From Minwuia thermotolerans (lineage in GTDB: Bacteria > Pseudomonadota > Alphaproteobacteria > Minwuiales > Minwuiaceae): 45,913 bases of DNA. The notes below the pieces were generated by a model. The model ran no database searches, was not told where the DNA came from, and saw nothing but the letters and a program-made list of their open reading frames with translations. Position numbers and translations under genes: made by a program. Location of the stretch: the NCBI GenBank assembly GCA_021604565.1, contig BQJF01000030.1:1-45913 (forward strand), given 5' to 3'. This document shows, piece by piece, positions 35,417 through 43,979 of this stretch (position 1 is its first letter; each line of letters starts with the position of its first letter).

Positions 35417-36395
35417 AGTATCGTTGCGGATTGAGAGGACGCGTTAGCTCACTCTCGTCAATTTCGATGTCAGGCACATCCAACGACATCGCTTCAGCGA
35501 TAGCTTTCACGGTGACGGCAGGCACCAATCGACCATGCAAGACGTTCTGGGCAATGGTTTCGCGTGTGACCTCACCTGACTTGACCTGCGGTTCGTTGAA
35601 ATACCGCTGATCCTTACAGTACTGCCAGACTTCAGCGAGGTTCGTGCGCGCCAGGGAGAAGGCCTTCTCGGCCATCTCCTCTATCCAGTCCTGATCGCCA
35701 GCCAGCTTCGCCGCAGCGAAATATTCAGGGTCCCTGTACGCGCTGCCGTTCCTGTTGTAATCGCTTGGCCCCCACCGTCGCGGATAGGCCATGTCGAAAT
35801 CCAGCCGCTCCTGCATCCAGGGCAGGGCGTCCTTGTGGAAGTTGCCGAGCAACAGTTCGGTCACCTCTCTGACCTGATGCTCCTCGCGGATGACGAAGGC
35901 CCATTGATGGCTGGACATGCCGACCTTCTCGAGGAAGGGAACCTCCGAGAAATCCACATCCGGTGATGGCGGGATCGGATCGATCAGGTCCTTCCAGAAT
36001 CCCTTCCAGCCGCTCCTGCTGTTCTGCTCCGCCTCCCACTTGCGCCGCCAGGGCTCGAACTCCTTCTCTCGCACTTCCTGTATGAGGTCGTGCACCAGGG
36101 CACCGCCCAGGTGATACGGCACACTCGTCCCCTCCATCCGCTCCATGGAGCGTTTGGGATTGTAGAGCTTCACCAGCTCATCGATTTCCTTGACGAAGCC
36201 GCCATAGGAGGCGCGGAACGATCCCGGCTCATCCGCATAGCCCTTCGTCAGCGCCACGCGCCAGGCGATGCGGTCGCCGTCGCGGCGCCACATGGTGCGG
36301 CCGACCTTGCGGAAACCGCAATCTTCCATCGCCTGGCCGAAACCGGCTTCGGCGACCCGTTGCCAGGGGGGCGAGTCAGCATTCCAGTCGATCAT
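35415..36395 (-). CDS. immunity-like protein, copy 1 (paired with the toxin-like gene)
   Basis: A 326-residue cytoplasmic protein, no signal or membrane segments. Residues 1-60 (WQRVAEAGFGQAMEDCGFRKVGRTMWRR...) have the pattern of DUF4304-type proteins used as immunity proteins in polymorphic toxin systems; this family link is tentative. The middle contains LGNFHKDALPWMQERLDFDM and the C-terminus has a short helical domain (VKAIAEAMSLDVPDIEIDESEL). It faces the toxin-like gene tail to tail, whereas immunity genes are usually downstream in the same direction. Its second copy at 36617 is near identical over the first two-thirds. Function as an antidote is inference. Start at 36395 is preferred; a longer open frame to 36476 lacks conserved sequence. 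Confidence 0.72.
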   Translation of the reverse strand: MIDWNADSPPWQRVAEAGFGQAMEDCGFRKVGRTMWRRDGDRIAWRVALTKGYADEPGSFRASYGGFVKEIDELVKLYNPKRSMERMEGTSVPYHLGGALVHDLIQEVREKEFEPWRRKWEAEQNSRSGWKGFWKDLIDPIPPSPDVDFSEVPFLEKVGMSSHQWAFVIREEHQVREVTELLLGNFHKDALPWMQERLDFDMAYPRRWGPSDYNRNGSAYRDPEYFAAAKLAGDQDWIEEMAEKAFSLARTNLAEVWQYCKDQRYFNEPQVKSGEVTRETIAQNVLHGRLVPAVTVKAIAEAMSLDVPDIEIDESELTRPLNPQRY

Positions 36396-36512
36396 GGCGC
36401 AACCATAGCATGTGGTTCCGTGCGCCGTCACTGTGCCGCCATGCGCAAGAGGCAGGGCAAGGGTTGTGCGGGACACGTTCCCAAGGGCCGAAATCCGGCC
36501 TGATCACCGGAC

Positions 36513-36608
36513 ATGACAGAGAGTGATTACCTGACAGTCCAGGCTCCAGCCCCGGACTGGGAGGTGTTCGGCATGGAGGTGGATCAGGACGAGGCACTTG
36601 CGTCATGA
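36513..36608 (+). pseudogene. orphan toxin tail fused to hydrolase 5' end
   Basis: A 31-codon frame in which the first 16 codons (MTESDYLTVQAPAPDW) match the start of the intact hydrolase at 37712 except one residue, and the remaining 15 (EVFGMEVDQDEALAS) match the last codons of the toxin-like gene (ARVFGMEESPDES), with GTGTTCGGCATGGAG shared exactly. The join is at 36560/36561, exactly at the boundary of the duplicated unit. It is a displaced remnant of another toxin C-terminus, marking the site of an exchange; it may be translated but is probably meaningless. Confidence 0.85.
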
Positions 36609-37759
36609 GACAGCGGCTATCGCATGGGGCCTAGAGGACGCTCCAACTCGCTCATGTCTATCTCGAATTCCGGCACATTCAACGACATCGCAACAGCAAT
36701 GGCCTTGACGGTGACAGCTGGTCTCAATCGCGAGCGGAGGGTATTCTGTGCAAATGTCTCGCACGAAACCTCCCCTGACTTGATTTGCGGTCTCTTGAAA
36801 TCCCCTGCATCAATACAGTCCTGCCAGACCTCTTCCAAACTTCTCGGTGCCTCCGCAAAGGCTTTGCGGGCCAACTCCTCTATCCAGTCCTGATCGCCTG
36901 CAAGCTTCGCGGCAGCATAATACTCAGGCCACAGGTAGGCGTTGCTGTTCCTGTTGTAGTCGCTTGGCCCCCACCGTCGCGGATAGGCCATGTCAAAATC
37001 CAGCCGCTCCTGCATCCACGGCAAGGCACCCTTGTGGAAGTTGCCGAGCAACAGTTCGGTCACCTCTCTGACCTGATGCTCCTCGCGGATGACGAACGCC
37101 CATTGATGGCTGGACATGCCGACCTTCTCGAGGAAAGGAACCTCAGAGAAATCCACATCCGGCTTTGGCGGGATCGGGTCGATCAGGTCCTTCCAGAACC
37201 CCTTCCAGCCGCTCCTGCTGTTCTGCTCCGCCTCCCACTTGCGCCGCCAGGACACGAGATCCTTCTGACTCACTTCCTCTATCAGGTCGTCCACCAAGGT
37301 TCCGCCCAGGTGATACGGCACACTCGTGCCTTCCATCCGCTCCATCGAGCGTTTGGGATTGTAGAGCTTCACCAGCTCATCGATTTCCTTGACGAAGCCG
37401 CCATAGGAGGCGCGGAACGATCCCGGCTCATCCGCATAGCCCTTCGTCAGTGCCACGCGCCAGACGATGCGGTCGCCGTCGCGGCGCCACATGGTGCGGC
37501 CGACCTTGCGGAAGCCGCAATCCTCCATCGCCTGGCCGAAACCGGCGTCGGCGACCCGTTGCCAGGGGGGCGAGTCAGCATTCCAGTCGATCATGGCGCA
37601 ACCATAGCATGTGGTGCCGTGCGCCGTCACTGTGCCGCCATGCGCAAGAGGCAGGGCAAGGGTCCTGCGGGACACGTTCCCAAGGGCCGAAATCCGGCCT
37701 AAGCATGGGGCATGACAGAGATTGATTACCTGACAGTCCAGGCTCCGGCCCCGGACTGG
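36561..37759. repeat. tandem repeat unit, right copy
   Basis: Same order as the left copy: remnant toxin tail (36561-36608), immunity-like gene 2, divergent promoter and the start of the intact hydrolase. Identity is near complete at the hydrolase end and falls towards the toxin tail. The loss of the toxin body shows that this copy is the older, displaced one. Confidence 0.85.
36617..37594 (-). CDS. immunity-like protein, copy 2 (orphan)
   Basis: A 325-residue paralogue of the gene at 35415. Residues 1 to about 215 are almost identical, differing mainly in a few positions such as VADAGF for VAEAGF; from about residue 215 on, identity falls (SNAYLWPEYYAAAKL versus GSAYRDPEYFAAAKL; EEVWQDCIDAGDFKRPQ versus AEVWQYCKDQRYFNEPQ). 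It sits next to the displaced toxin tail, so it probably recognised a different toxin tip. The open frame runs on to 38551 on the opposite strand of the hydrolase, but those upstream codons are a shadow; the conserved protein starts at 37594. Confidence 0.75.
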   Translation of the reverse strand: MIDWNADSPPWQRVADAGFGQAMEDCGFRKVGRTMWRRDGDRIVWRVALTKGYADEPGSFRASYGGFVKEIDELVKLYNPKRSMERMEGTSVPYHLGGTLVDDLIEEVSQKDLVSWRRKWEAEQNSRSGWKGFWKDLIDPIPPKPDVDFSEVPFLEKVGMSSHQWAFVIREEHQVREVTELLLGNFHKGALPWMQERLDFDMAYPRRWGPSDYNRNSNAYLWPEYYAAAKLAGDQDWIEELARKAFAEAPRSLEEVWQDCIDAGDFKRPQIKSGEVSCETFAQNTLRSRLRPAVTVKAIAVAMSLNVPEFEIDMSELERPLGPMR

Positions 37760-38623
37760 TACCGGGAGGCAATGGCCCGACCCGGCACCGTGCATCGCGT
37801 GAACAGCAACGGCTGCGACATCCAGTATCTCAGGTGGGCACCGCCGGAGGGACGGACCGCACTCGGCGGCATGCTGCTGGTGCATGGCGGCGGCGGGCAC
37901 GGCCACTGGTGGAGCCATATCGCACCGATGCTGGCGCAGGACTATCACGTCCTGGCCATGGATCAGGCCGGGATGGGCGACAGCGGCCGGCGGGAATCCT
38001 ACGATTCCGACAGCCGGGCGGAAGACATGCTGGCGGTCATCGACGACGCCGGGCTGGGACCGGACGCCTTCGTCGTCGGCCATTCCTTCGGCGGCCTGAT
38101 GGCCATGCGTCTGGGACAGCAGCACGGCGACCGGCTGGGCGGCATCATCATCGCCGATTCCCCCGTGCACCCGCCGGAACTGCAGGGCCAGAACCCGCAC
38201 CGTCGCCCGAAGATGGGCAACAAGCGCCATTACCCCGATTTCGAGACCGCCCTCGCCCGTTTCCGCCTGATGCCGGAACAGAGCTGCGACAACGCCTATC
38301 TGGTGGAGCACATTGCCCGCCGGTCCCTGAAACAGGAAGCGGAAGGCTGGTGCTGGAAGTTCGATGGCGATGCCATGGAAAACCGCCGCTTCGGCGAACC
38401 CTTCCACCAGTATCTGACCGAGATGAAGGGCCGCCGCGCCTTCGTCTATGGTGAGGACAGCGCCCTGATCCAGCCCGAGATCATCGACTGGATCCGCCGC
38501 ACCCTCGGCCCCTCGGCCCCGATTGTCGGCGTGCCGAAGGCCAAGCACCACCTGCTGCTCGACCAGCCCCTCGCCTTCGTCACCACCATCCGCGCCATCC
38601 TCGCGGGGTGGCTGGTCGGCTGA
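37712..38623 (+). CDS. alpha/beta hydrolase
   Basis: A 303-residue alpha/beta hydrolase of the classic type: oxyanion motif HGGGGHGHWW, MDQAGMGDSGRR, nucleophile elbow VVGHSFGGLMA, and a C-terminal His in KAKHHLLLDQP. Complete triad except that the acid was not located with certainty. No signal peptide. Its first 16 codons are duplicated at 36513 by the exchange next door. Divergent from immunity-like gene 2, and its transcript should end at the hairpin at 38669. The substrate is unknown; homologues act on esters, epoxides or haloalkanes. It is unlikely to be part of the toxin system, only the flanking anchor of the cassette. Confidence 0.88.
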   Translation: MTEIDYLTVQAPAPDWYREAMARPGTVHRVNSNGCDIQYLRWAPPEGRTALGGMLLVHGGGGHGHWWSHIAPMLAQDYHVLAMDQAGMGDSGRRESYDSDSRAEDMLAVIDDAGLGPDAFVVGHSFGGLMAMRLGQQHGDRLGGIIIADSPVHPPELQGQNPHRRPKMGNKRHYPDFETALARFRLMPEQSCDNAYLVEHIARRSLKQEAEGWCWKFDGDAMENRRFGEPFHQYLTEMKGRRAFVYGEDSALIQPEIIDWIRRTLGPSAPIVGVPKAKHHLLLDQPLAFVTTIRAILAGWLVG

Positions 38624-38668
38624 GAACGGGACCGACGAAAAGCGTTACGGGTTTTTCTCGATTTTTTC

Positions 38669-38703
38669 TGGCAGGCTGAGAGTCCTGAATTGGCTCTCCG
38701 CCA
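38669..38703 (+). terminator. hairpin after the hydrolase gene
   Basis: A bulged stem TGGC...GAGAG / CTCTC...GCCA around TGAATT is followed by GCATTTTCCTTT. Preceded by two T-rich tracts (GGGTTTTTCTCG, ATTTTTTC). It lies 45 nt past the stop. Confidence 0.55.
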
Positions 38704-38748
38704 GCATTTTCCTTTCTGCGCGCAACTGCGCAACGAAGGAGAGAAGAA

Positions 38749-41700
38749 ATGAACGAGAATAGTTTTGAAGAGCTGTTTGCTCTCGTACACGACACTTCAC
38801 CCACTTCCGATGTTCCGGCAACGCAGCAGGACCAGGTCCACAAGACCATGAGCGATCTGATCGCGGCCTCCCCGGCCACGTCCGATCCGATCATCCTGCT
38901 GGGCTATCTGGTGCCCGGCGACGGCGGCGGTGGAGTCTTCAACTATGACTCAGGTGCCTCGCGGCTGGATCATGATGGCGGGCAGATCGTCGATCCGACC
39001 CGCAGCTATCCGTCCCTCACCGGGTTCCTGAACACGGCGAGCAACAACAGCGGCACCGGCTGCTGGGTGCGCGACACCGACTTCTGGGCGCCGGAAATGT
39101 GGGGTGCCACCGGCGACGGCAGCACCGATGACAGCGAAGCCTGGAACGGCTTCGCCACCTGGTTGGGTGCCAATGGCGGCAAGGGCGTGCTGAAGGGTCA
39201 CTACAAGACCACCAACGCCGACAAGCAGGACATCGACAACAGCAACGGCATGGAGCTGGAGGGTCTGTCAGGTGCCGCGATGCTGGATGCCGGAACGTCC
39301 GACGTGATCCTATTCGATCTGGTTAGCGGCGGCCTGACCGTGCGCAATCTGACGCTGAAGGGTGCGACCCTGTTCTACACCAACGAGGTCACGACACAGG
39401 ATTTCGACCACATCGTGCTGGAGGATGTCTTCTTCGACAATTCCGGCAATGACGTCCATTCGGCGGCCGTGCGGCTGCAGAAGTCCGGTGCGACCGTGCC
39501 CAAGATCAATCGCTTCCGCGCCGTGAACGTACGGATCGAGGGCGGTCTCGGCGGACTGGAGATCGAGGCGGCGATCGAGCATTTCCATGTCGACAACTAT
39601 GTCTGCCACAATGTCACTATTGCCGACAATGAGTCGTACTTCGACGGCAACGACATGCTCAACCTGGGCTATGGCGCGGGTCTGGGCATTGGTCTCGACG
39701 ACCCGGAATCGGCTGAGCTGACGAAGTATGGCTATATCGGTTCCGTCGTGGTTGACGGCATCACCGACAACCGGGTGCAGGAGAATTCGGGTGCCATCGC
39801 CAATGTCGACGGTGTCCGCATCCATGCCGCGAATATCAACTTCGACACGATCCATGTCAGTAACGTCAACAGCTACAGCAAGTCCGACTGTGTCGGCCTG
39901 TACCTAAAGGCGCATCGCTGTCGCGGTGACCGGGTGACGGTGATTGATGCAGGCAACCATGAGGGCATGGTGGTCTTCAAGGGTGCGCGCCGCGCCGACC
40001 CGGACGACACCACGACCGGCTTCAACGTCTCGATCAACGAGGTGCAGTTGATCGGCACCCAGGTCGGGTTCGCCGACCGGTCGGGCGTGTTCTGCGGGGT
40101 GGACGACATCCATATCGGGCGGCTGTACATGGAGAATATCGGCGGCTCTGTGGAAGACCCCTATGACGGCGGCAGTCGTCTCGGCGGTCATGGTGCCCTG
40201 TTCCATACGGCCGACACCGGTGATGGGCCGAAGCGCCGCCTGAGCGTCGACACCATGGAGGTGATCGACTGCACCCTGGACAATCCGCACAACCAGGCCA
40301 TGCGCGCCATCGACCTGAACGGCTATGCCGAGGTCGTGGTCGGTCGCCTGCTGCTGGACGGCGTGACCCAGGGCGGCGGCTTCTCCGGCACCGACGGGCG
40401 TCTGATCATGATCGGCGTGATCGGCACCTCGCCCTTCAGCCATTGCGAGTTCGGCTCCATCCTGGAGCAGAACACGGTCAGCAGCCGTGACGATACCACC
40501 CTGTTCCAAGCGGATACCGACGTCACCGGCTATGGCGACATCATCATCCGCAATGCCATCGTGACCTCGGACGCCATCGATATCGGCATCAAGCTGATCG
40601 GTGACGTTCCGGTTGCCTCGTTGGAGGTCACCGGCGGTGACCTGACGCGGGTGACGGACACGAAGCTGGACATGCTGGAGAACGTGCCGGTCGATCTGCG
40701 CATCCGCAATGTCCGGGGCCTAACGGACCAGCCGGCGGTCAACCCGAACAACCAAGCCGGTTTCCGTGCCCGGTTCGGTGTGACGCCGCCCCTGCTGTTC
40801 GCGTTCGAGTATGGCAGCGGTCTGGAATCGCTCGATATCAGACGCAACTCCATCGCGACCGGCCTCACGGCGGGTGGCGGTCCGCGGGCCGTGGCAGTCG
40901 ATGCGCCGCGGCTGACCCATGACCCGGTCACGGGCGAGCCGCTGGGTCTGCTGCTGGAACCGGAGGTCACCAACTACTGCTTGGACAGCGAGGACCTGAC
41001 GGACACCACCGGCAACCCTTGGACCGTCGGTTCCAACCTGACCGTCAGCTCCGGCAAGGATGATCCGTCCGACACCACGAAGGCGGTGGAACTGACCGCG
41101 ACTTCCAGCGTGGATGGCACGTCGGCAAGTCACTACTTCCGCACCAGTTCTACGGTCGCGAGTGCCCTGACCGGGTTCTCATCCGTCTGGGTGCGGCGTG
41201 TGACCGGCTCCGGTCCGATCACGCTGCTGGGGTTGGATGGCAGTGCCGCTTCCGGCACGGTCGATATCTCCGGTGATATCGATGACCGCTGGACCCGAGT
41301 GTCCAACGCAGGCACCTCCGGCGCGAGCGACATCCATTTCGGCATCGCCGTGGAAACCAGTGGCGACGTCATCGAAATCGCCTTCCCGCAGATGGAGCAG
41401 TCAAGCCTGTCCGCACCGACATCCTACATCCCGACCACGGGCACGACCGTGACCCGTGCGGCGGATGACGTGCGGATCGATCTCACCCTGTTCGAGGGCT
41501 TCCGCAAGGAAGGCTACACCATGCTGGTGGATGCCATCGTGCAGCATGACCAGGATGTCCTGCTGGCGGTTGCCAAGGGCAGCAACAACGATATCGAGAT
41601 GGAGTTGCAGTCAGGCAATGTCCGCACGACCGGTGTGAACGGCCTCAACTTCCTTGCGACCAGCGGTCTCTCCGCAGGGGACACCATGGTTGCGGCCATC

Positions 41701-41904
41701 CGGGTTCGGCCGAACGATGTCGCGATCTCCATCAACGGATCGACGGTGGTGACGGACAGTGTCCGCTCGATCTACGGCCTCGCCCAGTTCCTGCAGCTTG
41801 GTGCCGACATCAACGGCACCAACGGCATTCCCTGCACCATCCGCCAGGTCGCCTTCTTCGGGCCGCTGGATGACACCACGCTGGAGGCCATGAGCGGGAG
41901 CTGA
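38749..41904 (+). CDS. large parallel beta-helix protein, phage tailspike-like
   Basis: A 1051-residue protein with no signal peptide. Residues about 115-160 (FWAPEMWGATGDGSTDDSEA) have the pectate-lyase-3/tailspike 'GA.GDG.TDDT.A' opening, followed by some 500 residues of short strand-turn repeats (VRNLTLKGA, FHVDNYVCHN, IHVSNVNSYS) of a parallel beta-helix. The C-terminal 350 residues contain EPEVTNYCLDSEDLTDTTGNPWTVGSNLTV, written here in shorter parts as LLLEPEVTNYCLDSEDL, and PQMEQSSLSAPTSYIPTTGT, patterns common in phage tail proteins with carbohydrate-binding-like modules. Such proteins bind or cleave polysaccharides. No other phage genes are nearby. Strong SD GAAGGAGAG. Possible roles: surface adhesin or polysaccharide lyase; export route unknown. 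Confidence 0.8.
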   Translation: MNENSFEELFALVHDTSPTSDVPATQQDQVHKTMSDLIAASPATSDPIILLGYLVPGDGGGGVFNYDSGASRLDHDGGQIVDPTRSYPSLTGFLNTASNNSGTGCWVRDTDFWAPEMWGATGDGSTDDSEAWNGFATWLGANGGKGVLKGHYKTTNADKQDIDNSNGMELEGLSGAAMLDAGTSDVILFDLVSGGLTVRNLTLKGATLFYTNEVTTQDFDHIVLEDVFFDNSGNDVHSAAVRLQKSGATVPKINRFRAVNVRIEGGLGGLEIEAAIEHFHVDNYVCHNVTIADNESYFDGNDMLNLGYGAGLGIGLDDPESAELTKYGYIGSVVVDGITDNRVQENSGAIANVDGVRIHAANINFDTIHVSNVNSYSKSDCVGLYLKAHRCRGDRVTVIDAGNHEGMVVFKGARRADPDDTTTGFNVSINEVQLIGTQVGFADRSGVFCGVDDIHIGRLYMENIGGSVEDPYDGGSRLGGHGALFHTADTGDGPKRRLSVDTMEVIDCTLDNPHNQAMRAIDLNGYAEVVVGRLLLDGVTQGGGFSGTDGRLIMIGVIGTSPFSHCEFGSILEQNTVSSRDDTTLFQADTDVTGYGDIIIRNAIVTSDAIDIGIKLIGDVPVASLEVTGGDLTRVTDTKLDMLENVPVDLRIRNVRGLTDQPAVNPNNQAGFRARFGVTPPLLFAFEYGSGLESLDIRRNSIATGLTAGGGPRAVAVDAPRLTHDPVTGEPLGLLLEPEVTNYCLDSEDLTDTTGNPWTVGSNLTVSSGKDDPSDTTKAVELTATSSVDGTSASHYFRTSSTVASALTGFSSVWVRRVTGSGPITLLGLDGSAASGTVDISGDIDDRWTRVSNAGTSGASDIHFGIAVETSGDVIEIAFPQMEQSSLSAPTSYIPTTGTTVTRAADDVRIDLTLFEGFRKEGYTMLVDAIVQHDQDVLLAVAKGSNNDIEMELQSGNVRTTGVNGLNFLATSGLSAGDTMVAAIRVRPNDVAISINGSTVVTDSVRSIYGLAQFLQLGADINGTNGIPCTIRQVAFFGPLDDTTLEAMSGS

Positions 41905-41942
41905 TCGAACCCAGTCTATCAGATCTGCTGAACCTCGGACCC

Positions 41943-41977
41943 TCGCCGGATCCTGCCCTGTGCAGGGTCCGGCGAGA
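41943..41977. terminator. terminator between the beta-helix gene and the SDR gene
   Basis: A 15-bp stem CTCGCCGGATCCTGC / GCAGGGTCCGGCGAG with one G-T pair and a 5-nt loop, followed by ACCGTTTC. It lies between two convergent genes and could serve both. Confidence 0.75.
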
Positions 41978-41996
41978 CCGTTTCAGCGCAATTGCA

Positions 41997-42701
41997 TCAC
42001 GACAGCAGCCAGCCGCCGTCCACGTCGATGGTGGTGCCGGTGACGAAGTCGTTCTGCACCATGAAGGTGATGGCCTGGGCGACCTCGTCTGCGGTTCCCG
42101 CGCGCGGGATGACGTGGCTTGCCGTCATCTGCTTGTAGAGGTCTTCGCGGGCCTGGCCTTCCAGGGCGACCATCGGGGTGTCGATGGCGCCGGGGGAGAC
42201 GGTGTTGAGGCGCTTCGGCGCGATTTCCGGGGCCACGGCGCGGACCATGGCCTCGACAGCGCCGCCGACGGAGCCGATGGCGACCTGGCCCGGCTTGGTC
42301 TTGCGCGCCGGGGTACCGCTGACCAGCACGATGGAACCATGGTCGGTCATGTGACCGGCGCCGTAGCGCACCACGTTGGTGTAGCCCCAGAGCTTGGCGA
42401 AGGACGCCTGATAGCCGTCCATGTCCATTTCCATGAACGGGCCAACCGCGCGGGTGCCGCCGGTTGCGGCGCTGATCAGGATGTCGAAGGGCGCGCACTC
42501 GGCGAACAGCGCCTGCAGCGCGTCGCGGTCCAGCGTGTCGCACTGCCGCGTGGTGATTCCGGCGGGCAGGTCACCCGCACGATCCGGATTGCGGCTGACG
42601 GCGATGACCTCGGCTCCCAGCGCCGCAAGCTGCTTCGCGGCGGCCAGACCGATGCCCGAGGTGCCGCCGAACACGATGGCCTTCTTGCCTGATACGTCCA
42701 T
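41997..42701 (-). CDS. short-chain dehydrogenase/reductase family protein lacking the Tyr-x3-Lys pair
   Basis: A 234-residue Rossmann-fold protein with the cofactor loop GGTSGIG at residues 12-18 and the catalytic-site Ser in LVSG (128). The usual YxxxK is absent: the aligned segment reads VAIGSVGGAV (about 140-149), with Ile and Gly where Tyr and Lys are expected. Similar atypical SDRs exist, so it may bind NAD(P) without being a normal oxidoreductase, or use another mechanism. Ending TGTTIDVDGGWLLS is typical of SDR. Last gene of the thiolase-MFS-SDR minus-strand operon; RBS-like GGGGG lies upstream of the ATG. Confidence 0.85.
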   Translation of the reverse strand: MDVSGKKAIVFGGTSGIGLAAAKQLAALGAEVIAVSRNPDRAGDLPAGITTRQCDTLDRDALQALFAECAPFDILISAATGGTRAVGPFMEMDMDGYQASFAKLWGYTNVVRYGAGHMTDHGSIVLVSGTPARKTKPGQVAIGSVGGAVEAMVRAVAPEIAPKRLNTVSPGAIDTPMVALEGQAREDLYKQMTASHVIPRAGTADEVAQAITFMVQNDFVTGTTIDVDGGWLLS

Positions 42702-42740
42702 TTCCGATTTCCCCCTGTTGTTCTCTTCTTTATCCGATGC

Positions 42741-43979
42741 TCAGGCCGCGCTTCTGCGGATGTCGCGCAGGATGGCGATGGTCGCGATCACGCCCAGCCC
42801 GACAACTGTGCCGAACGGCACCATGTATCCCCCGGAAAGCTCGATCAAGCTCCACATGATCAGCGGCGACGCGGTCCAGCCCAGGGCGGCCAGGGAATAG
42901 GCCCGTCCCGTGACCTCCGCCAACTGCCCTTCCGGCGCGCGCCGCCCGACGATCATGGCGAAGATCGGTGACCAGGTATTGCCCGAAAGCCCCGCCAGCA
43001 GGGCCACCGGATAGAGCATCCAGAGCGGCGTCGTGGGGGAGATCATCATGGCGAGCACGATCGAGGTGCTGGCGGCAATGGCGATGCCCAGCAGCACCAG
43101 TTCCGGCCGGCCCCAGCGATCGGACAGCCAGCCCATGACCGGGCGACCGACGATGGCCACAAGCTGGATGATGGCGAAGAACTGCCCGGCCAGCACCGGC
43201 GAGAGGCCGATATCCTCCAGCAGGTAGATGTAGACGAAGGTGAACAGCGTCGTGTGGATCACGGCCAGCAGCACGGCGATGAAGCCCAGCAGGCGCAGGT
43301 TCGGCGGCAGCACGAAGCTGGCGGCCAGGCGGCGCGGGAAGGTGCGGTGCAGCTCGGTCTGCATCGTCGGCTGTTCCGGGGTGACGCGGAACACCGGCGC
43401 GAACAGCAGGGTCATGACGATGGCCGCGACCAGCACCCCGATCATCGCCCAGATGCCGAGCTGCCAGCCGACCGCAACCATGATCGGCGGCAGGATGAAG
43501 CCGCCGCCCGCGCCCGCCAGCGAGACGCCGCTCTGGCGGATGGCGAGGAACAGGCCGACGCGGCGCTTCGGCGTCTTGCGCGTCACCACCGTGATGTTGG
43601 CCGGACCGTAGGGGCCGTAGAACAGTCCATAGAGGAAGGCCGCGAGCATCACCGTCGCCCAGGTGCCGAACAGGGCGATCAGGGCGACAGCGGCCATGCC
43701 CGACAGGGTGATGACCATGGTGCCGACGCTGCCGAAGCGGCGCATCATCCGCCCGCAGAGCGGGCTGGCCAGCGCGGAGCCGAGGAAGATGAAGGAGAAG
43801 GCGAGGCCGAAGTCCCGCTCGTCCTGCCCGGTCTCCAGCGCCAGTCCGGGCGCCAGCAGGCTGAAGGCGATGAAGCCGAAGGCCGCCGCACCCTGGGTCA
43901 GGAACGTACCCGCGAGCGCGGTCAGCGCCCCACGGGTGACCGTTTCCGGCAGGGCGTCAGGCGCGACCGTCTGGCTCAC
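42741..43979 (-). CDS. MFS transporter
   Basis: A 412-residue integral membrane protein with about 12 hydrophobic helices. The loop between helices 2 and 3, PLCGRMMRRFGSVGTM, is the MFS motif A, and the second half repeats it as GRPVMGWLSDRWGRPELV. It belongs to the general MFS superfamily with no specific substrate signature. GTG start overlaps the thiolase-like stop by 4 nt (GTGA), so it is translated together with that gene; the SDR gene follows 39 nt downstream. A role in uptake or export of a compound processed by the flanking enzymes is inferred from context. Confidence 0.88.
   Translation of the reverse strand: MSQTVAPDALPETVTRGALTALAGTFLTQGAAAFGFIAFSLLAPGLALETGQDERDFGLAFSFIFLGSALASPLCGRMMRRFGSVGTMVITLSGMAAVALIALFGTWATVMLAAFLYGLFYGPYGPANITVVTRKTPKRRVGLFLAIRQSGVSLAGAGGGFILPPIMVAVGWQLGIWAMIGVLVAAIVMTLLFAPVFRVTPEQPTMQTELHRTFPRRLAASFVLPPNLRLLGFIAVLLAVIHTTLFTFVYIYLLEDIGLSPVLAGQFFAIIQLVAIVGRPVMGWLSDRWGRPELVLLGIAIAASTSIVLAMMISPTTPLWMLYPVALLAGLSGNTWSPIFAMIVGRRAPEGQLAEVTGRAYSLAALGWTASPLIMWSLIELSGGYMVPFGTVVGLGVIATIAILRDIRRSAA

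Larger units (their letters stand above)
35332..36560. repeat. tandem repeat unit, left copy (toxin tail, immunity-like gene, hydrolase 5' end)
   Basis: A unit of about 1.2 kb: the end of the toxin gene (from GTGTTCGGCATGGAG at 35332), the convergent immunity-like gene, the divergent promoter and the first 16 codons of the hydrolase gene. The right copy starts at 36561, immediately after the end of this one, and the bases between 36360 and 36560 are almost identical to 37559-37759 (offset 1199). Confidence 0.85.

Noticed and set aside
37595..38551. Long N-terminal extension of immunity-like gene 2
   Set aside because: These codons overlap the hydrolase gene on the other strand, are absent from copy 1 beyond a short stretch, and the conserved protein begins at 37594.
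38749..41904. Prophage remnant suggested by the tailspike-like gene
   Set aside because: No capsid, portal, terminase, tail or integrase genes are present in the surrounding 10 kb, so only the single gene is phage-like.
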